Shown piece after piece: positions 6,973 to 15,477 of a stretch of DNA of 64,000 nucleotides (the first letter of the stretch is position 1; each line of letters opens with the position of its first letter). The notes beneath the pieces are model-generated. The model ran no database searches. It was not told the DNA's origin and worked only from the letters and a program-made list of their open reading frames with translations. Source of the stretch: Clostridium omnivorum (lineage in GTDB: Bacteria > Bacillota > Clostridia > Clostridiales > Clostridiaceae); contig NZ_BRXR01000001.1 of NCBI RefSeq assembly GCF_026012015.1, positions 4,551,501 through 4,615,500 of the forward strand, read 5' to 3'. A program made the translations under genes and the position numbers.

Positions 6973-8238
6973 ATGGCAATGAATAGTCTGAGAGAATTTG
7001 AACTTTTAAAGAAAATTGGATTCATACGAACTAGTGGTTCTGAAGAAGAGTTAAAAGCAGCGAATATTTTACTAGAAGAAATTTCTTCAATTGGAATCAC
7101 CGGACACTTAGAAAATTTTAAAGTTCCTACATCTAAAATTAAAAAAGCTTCACTAAAAGTAATTGAGCCCTATGAAAAAGAATATGAGATTACACCATAT
7201 AACTGCTCAGTTAGCACCCCTATAGGAGGCATTACTACAGATTTTGTATACATAGAAGATGGGCTAGGTGCTAATTTAGTTGACATCAAAGGGAAACTTG
7301 TACTTATAAACAAAGGACCTGATCCTAAGCTTTATAAAAAGCTCCTAGCAGCCGGAATAGCTGGTTATATAACAATGTGTGGAACTGCCATGGATGAAGA
7401 AGAAAAAACTGATATTACTATAGCTAGAATGCGTGAAAAGAATACGAAATATGGAAAAGTACCCGCTCTATTTATGAGAATGAAAGATTGTTTCCATATG
7501 GTTAGAAATAAAGCTTCTAAAGTAAAAGTAGAACTAATTACGGAAGATATAGAACTTACTTCTCATAACGTTGTTGTAACTCTAGAAGGTTCTAAATATC
7601 CAGACGAAATAATATCTTTTGGTGCTCATTATGACAGTGTTCCTTTCAGTACAGGTGTATATGACAATGGCGCTGGTTCAGTTATTATAATGGAAATGCT
7701 TAGACACTTTAAAGAAAATCCACCTATTAGAACGTTGAAATTTGTTTGGTATGGCTCTGAGGAAGTGGGTCTTCTTGGTAGCCAAGCTTATTTAAAGGCT
7801 CATGAGGAAGAATTGAAAAAACATCTTTTAATGATTAATGTAGATGTTGCAGGCTCCATTCTTGGAAAAGAAAGTGCCTTGGTAACAGCTGAGCAAAGCT
7901 TAGTTGATTATATTGATCACATGGCTAAAATTAAAGGCTTCCCTCTTAAAGTAGAACAGAATATATACTCAAGTGATTCCACAGCCTTTGCTGATGCAGG
8001 AATACCTTCTGTGACATTCTGTCGTTTTGCTCCCACTGGTGGAGCCTTCATCCACACTAGAAACGATGTTATTGATTTTTTAAGTGCTGAAGCATTAGAA
8101 AAAACCACCTTAATAACCAAAGAATTCAGCGAATTAATTGTAAACTCAATAGTATTTCCAATTGAAAAAAAGATTCCAGACAACATGAGAAAAGAATTAG
8201 ATAAGTACTTTAATAAAGAATCCAAAAAAGAGAATTAG
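6973..8238 (+). CDS. M28-family zinc aminopeptidase
   Basis: 421 residues without a signal peptide, so cytoplasmic. A protease-associated-like insert (about residues 85-200) precedes the catalytic core. The zinc ligands and catalytic residues are visible: FGAHYDSV (His, Asp), YDNGAGS, the glutamate pair GSEEVGLLGS, NVDVAG, and the final His in FIHTRNDVIDFLS. M28 enzymes are dizinc exopeptidases that remove N-terminal residues or split dipeptides. GGGGGG lies a few bases before the ATG at 6973. It is monocistronic and ends at a strong terminator. The family call is firm, exact peptide specificity unknown. Confidence 0.9.
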   Translation: MAMNSLREFELLKKIGFIRTSGSEEELKAANILLEEISSIGITGHLENFKVPTSKIKKASLKVIEPYEKEYEITPYNCSVSTPIGGITTDFVYIEDGLGANLVDIKGKLVLINKGPDPKLYKKLLAAGIAGYITMCGTAMDEEEKTDITIARMREKNTKYGKVPALFMRMKDCFHMVRNKASKVKVELITEDIELTSHNVVVTLEGSKYPDEIISFGAHYDSVPFSTGVYDNGAGSVIIMEMLRHFKENPPIRTLKFVWYGSEEVGLLGSQAYLKAHEEELKKHLLMINVDVAGSILGKESALVTAEQSLVDYIDHMAKIKGFPLKVEQNIYSSDSTAFADAGIPSVTFCRFAPTGGAFIHTRNDVIDFLSAEALEKTTLITKEFSELIVNSIVFPIEKKIPDNMRKELDKYFNKESKKEN

Positions 8239-8251
8239 CTAAAGAAAAATA

Positions 8252-8286
8252 GTAGCCCACACTCACGTTGGGCTACCATTTTTTTA
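8252..8286. terminator. Terminator shared by the M28 peptidase and MerR genes
   Basis: Arms GTAGCCCA and TGGGCTAC followed by a run of T on the plus strand, between converging genes. Confidence 0.85.
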
Positions 8287-8306
8287 TTATGAAATACTTA
8301 TATCTT

Positions 8307-9065
8307 TTATAACTCTTGATTATTTGAAGCTGCATACATATCTGCAGCTGTATAAAGGTAATAAGAAAACCCTATTTGCTGGTTCTCAAGCATACTTCTA
8401 TGAAAATCATCTTCTACAAAAAAGGCTGTCTGAGCTGCAAATGCTTTTGAATCAATATTATGACCGTGGTTATTTAAAAATGTAATATGATTTTTCAATA
8501 CCTCTTGTATTCTCTCGTCATTAGCCTTCCATCCGTTTATAAGGGCATTTCTTATATAATCCATAAATTTCTGTGCCTCTGTGGCTTGTTCATTCATATT
8601 ATTCACTTGAGCTTCCTGCACTTCCGGCATATCATAGCCATATTTATCTTTAATATATTTACTTTGCTCTAAAAGTGCGTCTTCCCACTCCTCTTTATTT
8701 AATCCTTTAAACATTGTAGCTTTATTCATAGCTTCTCCCTTCTTACCAAGGACAATCGATTCATCTATAGTTCTTAGCAAACATTCCAGCCTCTGCTTGC
8801 GCGCAAAGAGCAGTTTCTGTTGTTTGTCTAAACACTCTAATCGATTCGGTTCATCCTCCAGTGCTTTTTTGATATCTTTCAGTGGAAAATCAAGCTCACG
8901 ATAGAATAATATCTGCTGCAACCGTTCAAGCTCTTTAGTTCCATAGTGCCGATAGCCAGACTCCGTAATCTCACAGGGTTCCAGTAGTCCTATTTTGTGA
9001 TAATGATGAAGTGCTTTTATAGTAACTCCTGTCAATTTTGCAACTTCTTTCACCGTGTACAGCAT
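8307..9065 (-). CDS. MerR-family regulator with a TipAS effector domain
   Basis: 252 residues. The N-terminal winged helix (TVKEVAKLTGVTIKALHHYH, then YRHYGTKELERLQQILFYRE) is classic MerR. A coiled coil follows to about residue 110. The C-terminal ~130 residues match the TipAS ligand domain (ending SYYLYTAADMYAAS), which in TipA binds thiopeptide antibiotics and in relatives such as Mta and SkgA senses other stresses or drugs. It stands alone, with no adjacent efflux gene. GAGGTGAAAAG precedes the ATG. It likely activates its own or a distant multidrug promoter. Confidence 0.88.
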   Translation of the reverse strand: MLYTVKEVAKLTGVTIKALHHYHKIGLLEPCEITESGYRHYGTKELERLQQILFYRELDFPLKDIKKALEDEPNRLECLDKQQKLLFARKQRLECLLRTIDESIVLGKKGEAMNKATMFKGLNKEEWEDALLEQSKYIKDKYGYDMPEVQEAQVNNMNEQATEAQKFMDYIRNALINGWKANDERIQEVLKNHITFLNNHGHNIDSKAFAAQTAFFVEDDFHRSMLENQQIGFSYYLYTAADMYAASNNQEL

Positions 9066-9359
9066 AACTTTTCACCTCAATTTAAATCATAAGCCCTACT
9101 CCAAGGTAAGAGTCAAGGTCATTTCATTTATTTATTTGCTTTTCTACCTAACAATTATTAAATCTATTAAGCTACTAATTTTTATACTTAATATTATTAG
9201 TCGTATTCTTCTTACCCATTATAACTTTTTTTATTACTTAATCCAACACCAATATATTATTTCAATAATTAATTATTGATAATCGATAAATATTTATTGA
9301 AATTATTGAAATAATGTAGTATGATGAATTTAGAAAATTGTAAACGGAGGCAGTAATTT
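9066..9359. other. Intergenic region between divergent MerR and DUF2975 genes
   Basis: Very AT-rich spacer of 294 bases. The segment 9260-9320 has repeated TTATTGA/ATAAT half-sites (for example TATTGATAATCGATAAATA) just upstream of the rightward operon and may hold its promoter and an operator for the small HTH protein encoded there. A MerR-type promoter with a long spacer was not located with certainty. Confidence 0.3.
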
Positions 9360-9854
9360 ATGAAAGAAAACAAATATAATTCTATGTCCAAATTTTTAAT
9401 AATTGTATTAAATGTGCTTATTATTATAGGGATAATAACTTGTATAAGTTTAATTTTAAGTACATTAGCTTCAAGCGATATTGGGGACTCAAATAGAAGA
9501 CATATTGTAAACTGCATATTAGTCTTTATTGGTACTTCTTCCTTGATATTTATACTTTACAGTCTTAGAAGGATATTAAAATCTGTTATAAAGGAAGGAC
9601 CTTTTAATATGAGTATTGTGAAAAATTTGAAGAATATAGCTATAAGCTGCTTTATTATAACTGCTTGCTATATAATAAATTTCTTTTATAATAGTCAGTT
9701 TAAAAGCTTCAGTTTAATAGATATAGGCCCAACAGGCGTACACACTGATGCTGAATTTTTGATATTCTTCTTTGCAGGCTGCTTTGTTTTGTTGTTGTCT
9801 CAAATATATAAACAGGCTGTAGAAGTAAAAGAAGAAAATGATTTTACGGTTTAG
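9360..9854 (+). CDS. DUF2975 four-helix membrane protein
   Basis: 164 residues with four predicted membrane helices (about 13-36, 54-71, 96-115, 132-152). The segment between helices 2 and 3 contains IKEGPFNMSIVKNLKNIA, a signature of DUF2975 proteins. These are nearly always encoded just upstream of a small YozG-like HTH regulator, as here (19 bases gap). No enzymatic motif is known. The pair may act as a membrane-linked regulatory unit. GGAGG precedes the ATG at 9360. Confidence 0.85.
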   Translation: MKENKYNSMSKFLIIVLNVLIIIGIITCISLILSTLASSDIGDSNRRHIVNCILVFIGTSSLIFILYSLRRILKSVIKEGPFNMSIVKNLKNIAISCFIITACYIINFFYNSQFKSFSLIDIGPTGVHTDAEFLIFFFAGCFVLLLSQIYKQAVEVKEENDFTV

Positions 9855-9873
9855 ACGCTAAAGGAGGCTAATT

Positions 9874-10080
9874 ATGGCTATAATTGTAAACCTTGATGTA
9901 ATGATGGCAAAGCGTAAAATATCTCTTAATGAACTTGCTGAAAAGGTTGGAATAACTAATGCTAATTTATCTATATTAAAAACTGGAAAGGCAAAAGCTA
10001 TAAGGTTTTCTACCCTTGAAGCCATATGTAAGGAGCTTAAATGTCAGCCGGGAGATATTTTAGAGTTTAGAGATGAATAA
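9874..10080 (+). CDS. YozG-like Cro/CI-family transcriptional regulator
   Basis: 68 residues forming a single HTH_XRE domain: MAKRKISLNELAEKVGITNANLSILKTGK then RFSTLEAICKELKCQPGDILEF. This is the compact YozG family. It follows the DUF2975 gene and its stop codon lies just before the DUF4173 gene, whose ribosome site overlaps its end. Small members of this family usually repress their own operon. The family call is firm; the target is inferred. Confidence 0.9.
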   Translation: MAIIVNLDVMMAKRKISLNELAEKVGITNANLSILKTGKAKAIRFSTLEAICKELKCQPGDILEFRDE

Positions 10081-10096
10081 AAAAGGAGTGGGCAAA

Positions 10097-11578
10097 ATGG
10101 AAGTAAATAAAACTTTAGAAACAAAAATTAAAGATGGACTATATTGTATGTTGTTCTCATTACTACTTGGATGGATATTTGACAAATTATTTTTTGACAA
10201 ATCCTTAGGTATTTCCTACTTCTTATTTATAGGAGCATGTATAGTTTTTTTCATGTGGTCTATAAGGGATAGTTTAGCACTGTCAAAAAGCTTTGGCTGG
10301 TTTTTACTTATACCAATAGCCTTACTATCCCTTAGCTTTGCAGTTCATACTAATGATATATTTTCTTTTTTTAATTTTTTAGCAATTCCAATACTTATGA
10401 TTGCAAGCTCCATTTTGATAATGAATCCAAAGCTTAGATGGGATAAAGCTAGCTTTATAATTAAAATGTTAAGAATAGGAATAGTAAATGTGTTTAATAA
10501 TGTCTTTAAGCCATTTACGATATTAAAGGCTTCACTAAAATTAAAAAAATCTATTCAAATTAAAGAAGGAAAAAAGCAGATACTTATTGGTATACTTGTT
10601 TCTTTGCCTTTGCTTATAATCTTGATAGCACTATTAAGCTCTGCAGACATGGTTTTTGGCTACTATCTTACCAACCTAACAAAAATTTTTGATAATATAG
10701 ACATTCAAAAATTTGTACCACATACCATAATTATTTTAGTTATAGCTTTCTATTTATTTGGTTATGTCTGGGGCTTTAAAAGTGAAGAAAAAGTCATTAA
10801 TAGTGACATTAATACCCCTGCTGTAAGCTGGGAAGTTGTTACAATAATAACTGTGTTGGTTGTATTGAATATTCTGTATCTGATTTTTACCATAGTTCAA
10901 TTTTCTTATCTTTATGGTGGAGCTAATGTAAAACTGCCAGCTGGTTTTACCTACGCAGAATATGCTAGAAAGGGCTTCTTTGAGCTAGCTGCTGTTACCT
11001 CTATCAATTTTATAATAGTACTAAGCTGCCTTAAATATATAAAAAAAGATAATACAAGGCTTATAAAAGTAGCTAATCTTCTTTTAACAGTGCTTGTAAT
11101 ATTTACATTAAATATGCTTTTTTCTGCTAATTTTAAGCTTTCTTTATATGAGGCTGCATTTGGATATACTTTTTTAAGGGTATCAGTGCATTTATTTATG
11201 TTACTGCTTTTCATACTGTGCCTATTCGTGGCTGCTGGTATTTGGTACAGTAAAATTCCTATAGTAAAAAGCATAATTGTGATAACAATAATTATGTATA
11301 CTATAATTAACTATATCAATATTGACGGGTTTATAGCCAGGAAGAATATAGAGCGTTATAATGAAACTGGCAAGCTGGATGCCCATTATTTGACCTCATT
11401 ATCCTTTGAAGCCGTTCCTTACATGGTTGAACTGAAGGATAAGAGCAGCATCAATATAAAAAAGATTATTGATGAAAATTTGAAATACAGAAAAGAAATA
11501 CTTGATAAGCAAAAGTCATGGACTGAATTTAATTTTAGTAGAAACAGAACTAGAAAATTATTAAACCAGGGCAACTAG
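10097..11578 (+). CDS. DUF4173 polytopic membrane protein
   Basis: 493 residues from the ATG at 10097, set by AAAGGAGTGG; an upstream in-frame ATG at 10073 overlaps the HTH gene and has no site. It has about ten or more membrane helices and a soluble C-terminal tail of ~70 residues (from YNETGKLDAHYLTSLSFEAVPYM). The pattern FTYAEYARKGFFELAAVTSINF in the middle and FGYTFLRVSVHLFML later are hallmarks of DUF4173 (once grouped as DUF4153). Function unknown. It is the third gene of a tight operon under the YozG-like regulator. Confidence 0.85.
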   Translation: MEVNKTLETKIKDGLYCMLFSLLLGWIFDKLFFDKSLGISYFLFIGACIVFFMWSIRDSLALSKSFGWFLLIPIALLSLSFAVHTNDIFSFFNFLAIPILMIASSILIMNPKLRWDKASFIIKMLRIGIVNVFNNVFKPFTILKASLKLKKSIQIKEGKKQILIGILVSLPLLIILIALLSSADMVFGYYLTNLTKIFDNIDIQKFVPHTIIILVIAFYLFGYVWGFKSEEKVINSDINTPAVSWEVVTIITVLVVLNILYLIFTIVQFSYLYGGANVKLPAGFTYAEYARKGFFELAAVTSINFIIVLSCLKYIKKDNTRLIKVANLLLTVLVIFTLNMLFSANFKLSLYEAAFGYTFLRVSVHLFMLLLFILCLFVAAGIWYSKIPIVKSIIVITIIMYTIINYINIDGFIARKNIERYNETGKLDAHYLTSLSFEAVPYMVELKDKSSINIKKIIDENLKYRKEILDKQKSWTEFNFSRNRTRKLLNQGN

Positions 11579-11631
11579 CACCTTGGTTTTTCTAAACATT
11601 CATTTTAACAAGTGATGTATTGTAGGTACAA

Positions 11632-11669
11632 AAAAGCACAATAGGAATTTTAGGCCCTATTGTGCTTTT
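11632..11669. terminator. Terminator shared by the DUF4173 operon and degV
   Basis: 14-bp arms AAAAGCACAATAGG and CCTATTGTGCTTTT with T-runs on both sides, between converging genes. Confidence 0.85.
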
Positions 11670-11682
11670 TGTCCTATACTGT

Positions 11683-12543
11683 TTAATCATCTAAATCAAA
11701 ATATCCAATTCCGATAAGTCCAGGCCCCGTATGTACACCAAGTGCTGGAGAAATTTGTCCCTCCATGAATAGAGTAGCTTTCTCAATATATGGCTGCATT
11801 TTTTCTTTTACTTTATCAGCTTCTTCCTGAGCACATCCATGGCAAATAGTAAGATAATAATTTTCTTTATCCTTAATTTTATCCTGTACAATTTCCATTA
11901 ATTTATTAATACTTTGTTTTCTTCCTCGAGCTTTTTCAACTGTATAATAAATTCCATCTTTGTCACAAGAAATGATTGGCTTGATTTGAAGTATGCTGCC
12001 AAGTATACCCTCAACACGTCCAATTCTTCCACCCTTTATAAGATAGTGCAGCGTTTGTAAACTATAGTAAATATGTGAGCTATCAATTTTATTTTGCATC
12101 TTAGTAACAATTTCTTCAAAGCTTAAATTTTTTTCAACTAATTGTGCTGCATAAACAGAAAAAAAGCCTGAGGCAAGTGCAATATTTTTAGTATCTATAA
12201 CTGCTGTTTTTATATTATTAAACTCATTACAAACCATCTGAATTGTTTTGCAAGTCCCACTCAGCCCTGATGAGATAACCGGAATAATGATTTGATTATA
12301 CCCATCTCCAACTATTTCTTCTATTTTCTCATGTATTTCTCCTATAGACGGAAGACTAGTATGGGGTATTTCTTTCTCAAGATTTTCATATACTTCTTCA
12401 GGTGTAATATCGATTCTGTCATGATACGATTTGTCTTTATAATTGATGCTAAGAGGCAATTGATAAATATGATATCTTTCCAGTAAACTCTCAGGCACGT
12501 CTGAGCAAGAATCTGTCAGTATTGCAATTTTATTATCATTCAT
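11683..12543 (-). CDS. DegV-family fatty-acid-binding protein
   Basis: 286 residues. Begins with KIAILTDSCSDVP, the DegV start motif whose serine contacts the fatty-acid carboxylate, and continues with TSLPSIGEI, ISSGLSGT and LIKGGRIGRV, all family signatures. DegV (FakB-type) proteins hold a fatty acid so that FakA kinase can phosphorylate it, feeding exogenous fatty acids into phospholipid synthesis. No fakA is nearby. The gene overlaps the end of the DUF1836 gene by 8 bases, so they form one operon. Confidence 0.9.
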   Translation of the reverse strand: MNDNKIAILTDSCSDVPESLLERYHIYQLPLSINYKDKSYHDRIDITPEEVYENLEKEIPHTSLPSIGEIHEKIEEIVGDGYNQIIIPVISSGLSGTCKTIQMVCNEFNNIKTAVIDTKNIALASGFFSVYAAQLVEKNLSFEEIVTKMQNKIDSSHIYYSLQTLHYLIKGGRIGRVEGILGSILQIKPIISCDKDGIYYTVEKARGRKQSINKLMEIVQDKIKDKENYYLTICHGCAQEEADKVKEKMQPYIEKATLFMEGQISPALGVHTGPGLIGIGYFDLDD

Positions 12544-13117
12544 GAGTTTCTCCTTCTCCCCTGCTAATATTGTTATTCTTTTTGATTTTAGTTTCTATGA
12601 TTTTTTCAGTTAAAAGTTTGCTAGATAGTGCTGTAGTAATTGTAGAAATAGCCAGCATATCATATTCGAATTTTCTCTCCTGTAATACATAAGGATTTAG
12701 CTCATCTAGAATCGGTAAAAATACTATTCTAATAGATTCCTCAAATACTTCACAAAAGGCATTATATGCTCTTTCATCTCCTTGCAAATTAACCTGTAAT
12801 TGAATTCCTTCAGTAATTTTTGAAATGGGCATTATCTGCTTAAGCATAGTTATTGCAATCACAGATGCAATATGTATTTTTTCATACTTCTTCTTCACAG
12901 GTTTAGGGATCATTCCCCACTTTACATAATTATTAACCATACTTTTAGTAATAAGCTTTTCATTTTTATCATCACTTTGCATAAAAGATAGCTCATCATT
13001 CACAATTTGTAAAAGCTGATCACAATAAATAGGAAAGTAAGGTAACTCATCCCACCTGATAAGCTTTACTCTACTCATTGTCTTACTAAATTCATATAAA
13101 TCTAAATTTATTTCCAT
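12536..13117 (-). CDS. DUF1836 protein, probable regulator
   Basis: 193 residues. It has a MerR-like winged-helix portion (LITKSMVNNYVKWGMIPKPVKKKYEKIHIASVIAI would be its recognition region, given here by its position near residues 57-90) and a helical C-terminus. DUF1836 proteins are clostridial/firmicute proteins often found beside degV, as here, and are thought to be DNA-binding. AGAGGAAAA precedes the ATG. Its short overlap with degV indicates coupled translation and possible control of fatty-acid uptake. Role inferred. Confidence 0.75.
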   Translation of the reverse strand: MEINLDLYEFSKTMSRVKLIRWDELPYFPIYCDQLLQIVNDELSFMQSDDKNEKLITKSMVNNYVKWGMIPKPVKKKYEKIHIASVIAITMLKQIMPISKITEGIQLQVNLQGDERAYNAFCEVFEESIRIVFLPILDELNPYVLQERKFEYDMLAISTITTALSSKLLTEKIIETKIKKNNNISRGEGETHE

Positions 13118-13203
13118 AACTTTTCCTCTATCAAAAACGATTACACATAGTTATAATAACTACTTATAATATAGTACAAAACTATTGTATTGTCAAGCAC
13201 ATA

Positions 13204-13243
13204 AAAATAGCCAACAAGCTTACATATGCTTATTGGCCATTTT
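13204..13243 (-). terminator. Terminator of the HPr gene
   Basis: Arms AAAATAGCCAA and TTGGCCATTTT, with one mismatch, lie just past the leftward stop codon. Confidence 0.7.
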
Positions 13244-13245
13244 TA

Positions 13246-13512
13246 TTATTCTTCACCAAATTTTGATTCTACCATTTTTATCAATGTATCTACAGCTTCG
13301 GCTGCATCGGCACCATCTGCAGAAATCGTAATATTACTTCCCTTTACTAACTGCAAAGATAATATAGTGATTAGTGATTTTCCATTTGCTGTTTTACCAT
13401 CTTTGGTAACTGTTATATTAGATTTAAACTGTGTAGCTGTCTTTACAAACATAGAAGCTGGTCTTGCATGTATTCCTGTTTTATTTGCTACAACTATTTC
13501 TTTCGATATCAT
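13246..13512 (-). CDS. ptsH: HPr phosphocarrier protein of the PTS
   Basis: 88 residues, the normal length. The phosphorylatable histidine is in KTGIHARPASMF (His15) and the regulatory serine in NGKSLITILSLQ (Ser46-equivalent). The usual hydrophobic patch after Ser46 reads LITIL instead of IMGVM. HPr passes phosphate from enzyme I to sugar-specific EIIA proteins and, phosphorylated on serine by HPr kinase, acts with CcpA. It stands alone, away from ptsI. AGGGGGAA precedes the ATG. Could be a Crh-like form, but the intact His15 argues for true HPr. Confidence 0.93.
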   Translation of the reverse strand: MISKEIVVANKTGIHARPASMFVKTATQFKSNITVTKDGKTANGKSLITILSLQLVKGSNITISADGADAAEAVDTLIKMVESKFGEE

Positions 13513-13583
13513 TATTATTTCCCCCTAGGCATTATAATTTTTGTTACTTTCTTTTTAATCAGCAAAAACCATACCAAAATTAG

Positions 13584-13611
13584 ATTATATTTAAAAAATA
13601 AAATTTACCAA
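13584..13611 (-). promoter_or_regulatory. ptsH: Probable sigma-A promoter of ptsH
   Basis: On the leftward strand TTGGTA (13611-13606), 16 bases, TATAAT (13589-13584). It is about 70 bases before the ATG. Confidence 0.5.
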
Positions 13612-13715
13612 TGGTTTAGGGGCTTATAACGCCTTATTTATTGCTTTTATGCTGATTCTCAAATTCCTTGGTCAGTAAAGTTTGTTATAATATTCATATT
13701 ACCGGTTAACTGTCT

Positions 13716-13841
13716 TGATAAATTTTATCAGCAAAACAAAAAATATTTCATTTTATTTTTTATAGAAACTTTATTATTCCACAGTCCAAGCACATTGATA
13801 AAATTTATCAGCACGAATAGATACTATGATAAATTTTATCA
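13716..13841. promoter_or_regulatory. Three Fur-like palindromes TGATAAAwTTTATCA
   Basis: Copies at 13716-13730, 13796-13810 and 13827-13841 each form a 7-1-7 inverted repeat. The first two are followed by GCA on the plus strand. The pattern is close to the Fur/PerR/Zur operator class (TGATAATnATTATCA). The starts are 80 and 31 bases apart, that is near whole helical turns, which would place bound dimers on one face of the DNA. Confidence 0.55.
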
Positions 13842-13891
13842 TTTATAAGTTCTTTATCCACAATCCTCCCTCAATATAAAAGCATAATAAA

Positions 13892-13919
13892 AAAGAATAG
13901 ATTTTTTTATCTATTCTTT
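13892..13919 (-). terminator. Terminator of the PAS histidine kinase gene
   Basis: 11-bp arms AAAGAATAGAT and ATCTATTCTTT, followed by a T-rich run on the leftward strand. Confidence 0.75.
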
Positions 13920-13968
13920 GTGAATTATAATTTAAATTTTCACATATCCATTGACCACTTTAGCTTTG

Positions 13969-15261
13969 CTACTCTAAATAAATATCAGAAAACTCAACTT
14001 TTGTTATATGAACTAAATGACTATCTAATAAATCTAATTTGCCTTGATCATTTTGCTCTTCAATTACTTTTTCACTTGGAATTAATATAGTAAAAGTGCT
14101 GCCTTTTCCTACTTCACTTTTAACTGTTATACTGCCTCCTAATGCTTCAACAAGTTTTTTTACCAATGATAAACCAATTCCAGTGCCCTCTGCTTGTCTT
14201 GATAATGAACTATCAACTTGTCCAAACCTTTCGAAAATTATATTTTGCTTATCATGTGGTATTCCAATACCATTATCCTCTACTTCAATACATATATATT
14301 CCTTTATAGATTGCAAGTTAACATATATAAATTTATCTTTTTCACTAAATTTTATAGCATTTGAAAGGAGATTCAAAAGTATCCTTTCATATTTCTCATC
14401 ATCAATACCCATTATTTTTTTCTCAACTTTAGTTGTAAATATAACATTTATACCTTTTTGTAAAGCAAATGTGTTTACAGATTCTACAATAGCTTTAGTA
14501 AGAAAAACAATGTCTATGTTCCTTTTATTGATTTTAATTCTTCCAGCATTAGCTCTTGTAATATCTAATATATTATTAACTAACCTTTGTTGTCTTAATA
14601 TATTAAGCTTTATCATACTTAAATATTTTTTTACATTGTCGGTCAGTTCATCAATGCATATATACTCCATTGCTTGAATAGCAGAATTAATGACATTAAT
14701 AGGTGTTCTAAACTCATGTGAGATTAAAGATAAAAAATCATCCTTCATTTCCATTGATTTTTCTAACGCTTCATTTTTTTCACGTTCCATTTTTAATATT
14801 TTTTCATCTTGTTTCTTTTGTTCAGTAACATCCCTAATAGTAATAATAGACATTTTATTAGTTCCATCTGAATTAAAGATTTGATTACAATTATAGCTGC
14901 CTATCCATTTCAAATTCTTGCTTTTATTTAACACCCACATCTCGTAATTTGAAAACTGCTCTCCTTGTCTTGCTCTTGAGATAGCATACTCTGAATAGGG
15001 TATTAAAGCCCCATCAAGAGTTCTGCACTCAATATCTTCTTTATTATATATCCTTGAATGCTTATAGTCCTCAAAGCAACTAAAACCGTGCATTCTTAGC
15101 GCTGAAGTATTCATGCTAATAACATTACCATTAGAATTAGTAACGACGATACCTTCTTGTATATTATTTAAAATTGTTTCATATAATTCTTTTTGTTTAT
15201 TTTGTATTATCTCTTGTTCTGATTGCATATTATTATTTCCTTGCAACTTATAACTTTCCAT
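13969..15261 (-). CDS. PAS-domain sensor histidine kinase
   Basis: 430 residues from the ATG at 15261 with GAGGT upstream (a TTG four codons earlier overlaps that site). There is no membrane segment, so it is cytoplasmic. A PAS domain (about residues 25-150, with NIQEGIVVTNSNGNVISMN) is followed by a coiled coil, the phosphoacceptor box FLSLISHEFRTPINVI, and a HATPase domain with LLNLLSNAIKFSE, DNGIGIP and GTGIGLSLVKKL. The response regulator is not adjacent, so the partner is unknown; orphan kinases of this kind in clostridia sometimes feed Spo0A. That role is inference only. Confidence 0.9.
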   Translation of the reverse strand: MESYKLQGNNNMQSEQEIIQNKQKELYETILNNIQEGIVVTNSNGNVISMNTSALRMHGFSCFEDYKHSRIYNKEDIECRTLDGALIPYSEYAISRARQGEQFSNYEMWVLNKSKNLKWIGSYNCNQIFNSDGTNKMSIITIRDVTEQKKQDEKILKMEREKNEALEKSMEMKDDFLSLISHEFRTPINVINSAIQAMEYICIDELTDNVKKYLSMIKLNILRQQRLVNNILDITRANAGRIKINKRNIDIVFLTKAIVESVNTFALQKGINVIFTTKVEKKIMGIDDEKYERILLNLLSNAIKFSEKDKFIYVNLQSIKEYICIEVEDNGIGIPHDKQNIIFERFGQVDSSLSRQAEGTGIGLSLVKKLVEALGGSITVKSEVGKGSTFTILIPSEKVIEEQNDQGKLDLLDSHLVHITKVEFSDIYLE

Positions 15262-15477
15262 AATATACCTCAAAATTTTATCATTTCAAAAGATGAAATC
15301 TATTAATAAAATTGTTAAATCTTCAAAGTTAGTTCTCACAATACCCATTAATTATTATACAATCTTTTTCCATTTAAATAAATAAAAACATTTTAATTAA
15401 GCATACTTTTATTGTGTTATTATATTTAATTTACGTATGGGTATAATAATACCGTAAAATGGAGGTGGAATATTGAT

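Larger units (their letters stand above)
13513..13968. other. Long upstream region of ptsH
   Basis: 455 bases without a clear gene. It holds a probable ptsH promoter (13584-13611), three copies of a 15-bp palindrome (13716, 13796, 13827) and the terminator of the upstream kinase. A 17-codon leftward frame behind GGGAGG (GTG at about 13852) is also present, but its coding status is doubtful. Confidence 0.5.

Noticed and set aside
13246-13512. Crh (regulatory HPr-like protein) instead of HPr
   Set aside because: The phosphorylatable histidine of HPr (G-I-H-A-R-P-A) is present, whereas Crh lacks it.
13800-13855. 17-codon leftward ORF behind GGGAGG upstream of ptsH
   Set aside because: Very short and made largely of the palindromic repeats; more likely operator DNA with a chance ribosome-like motif.
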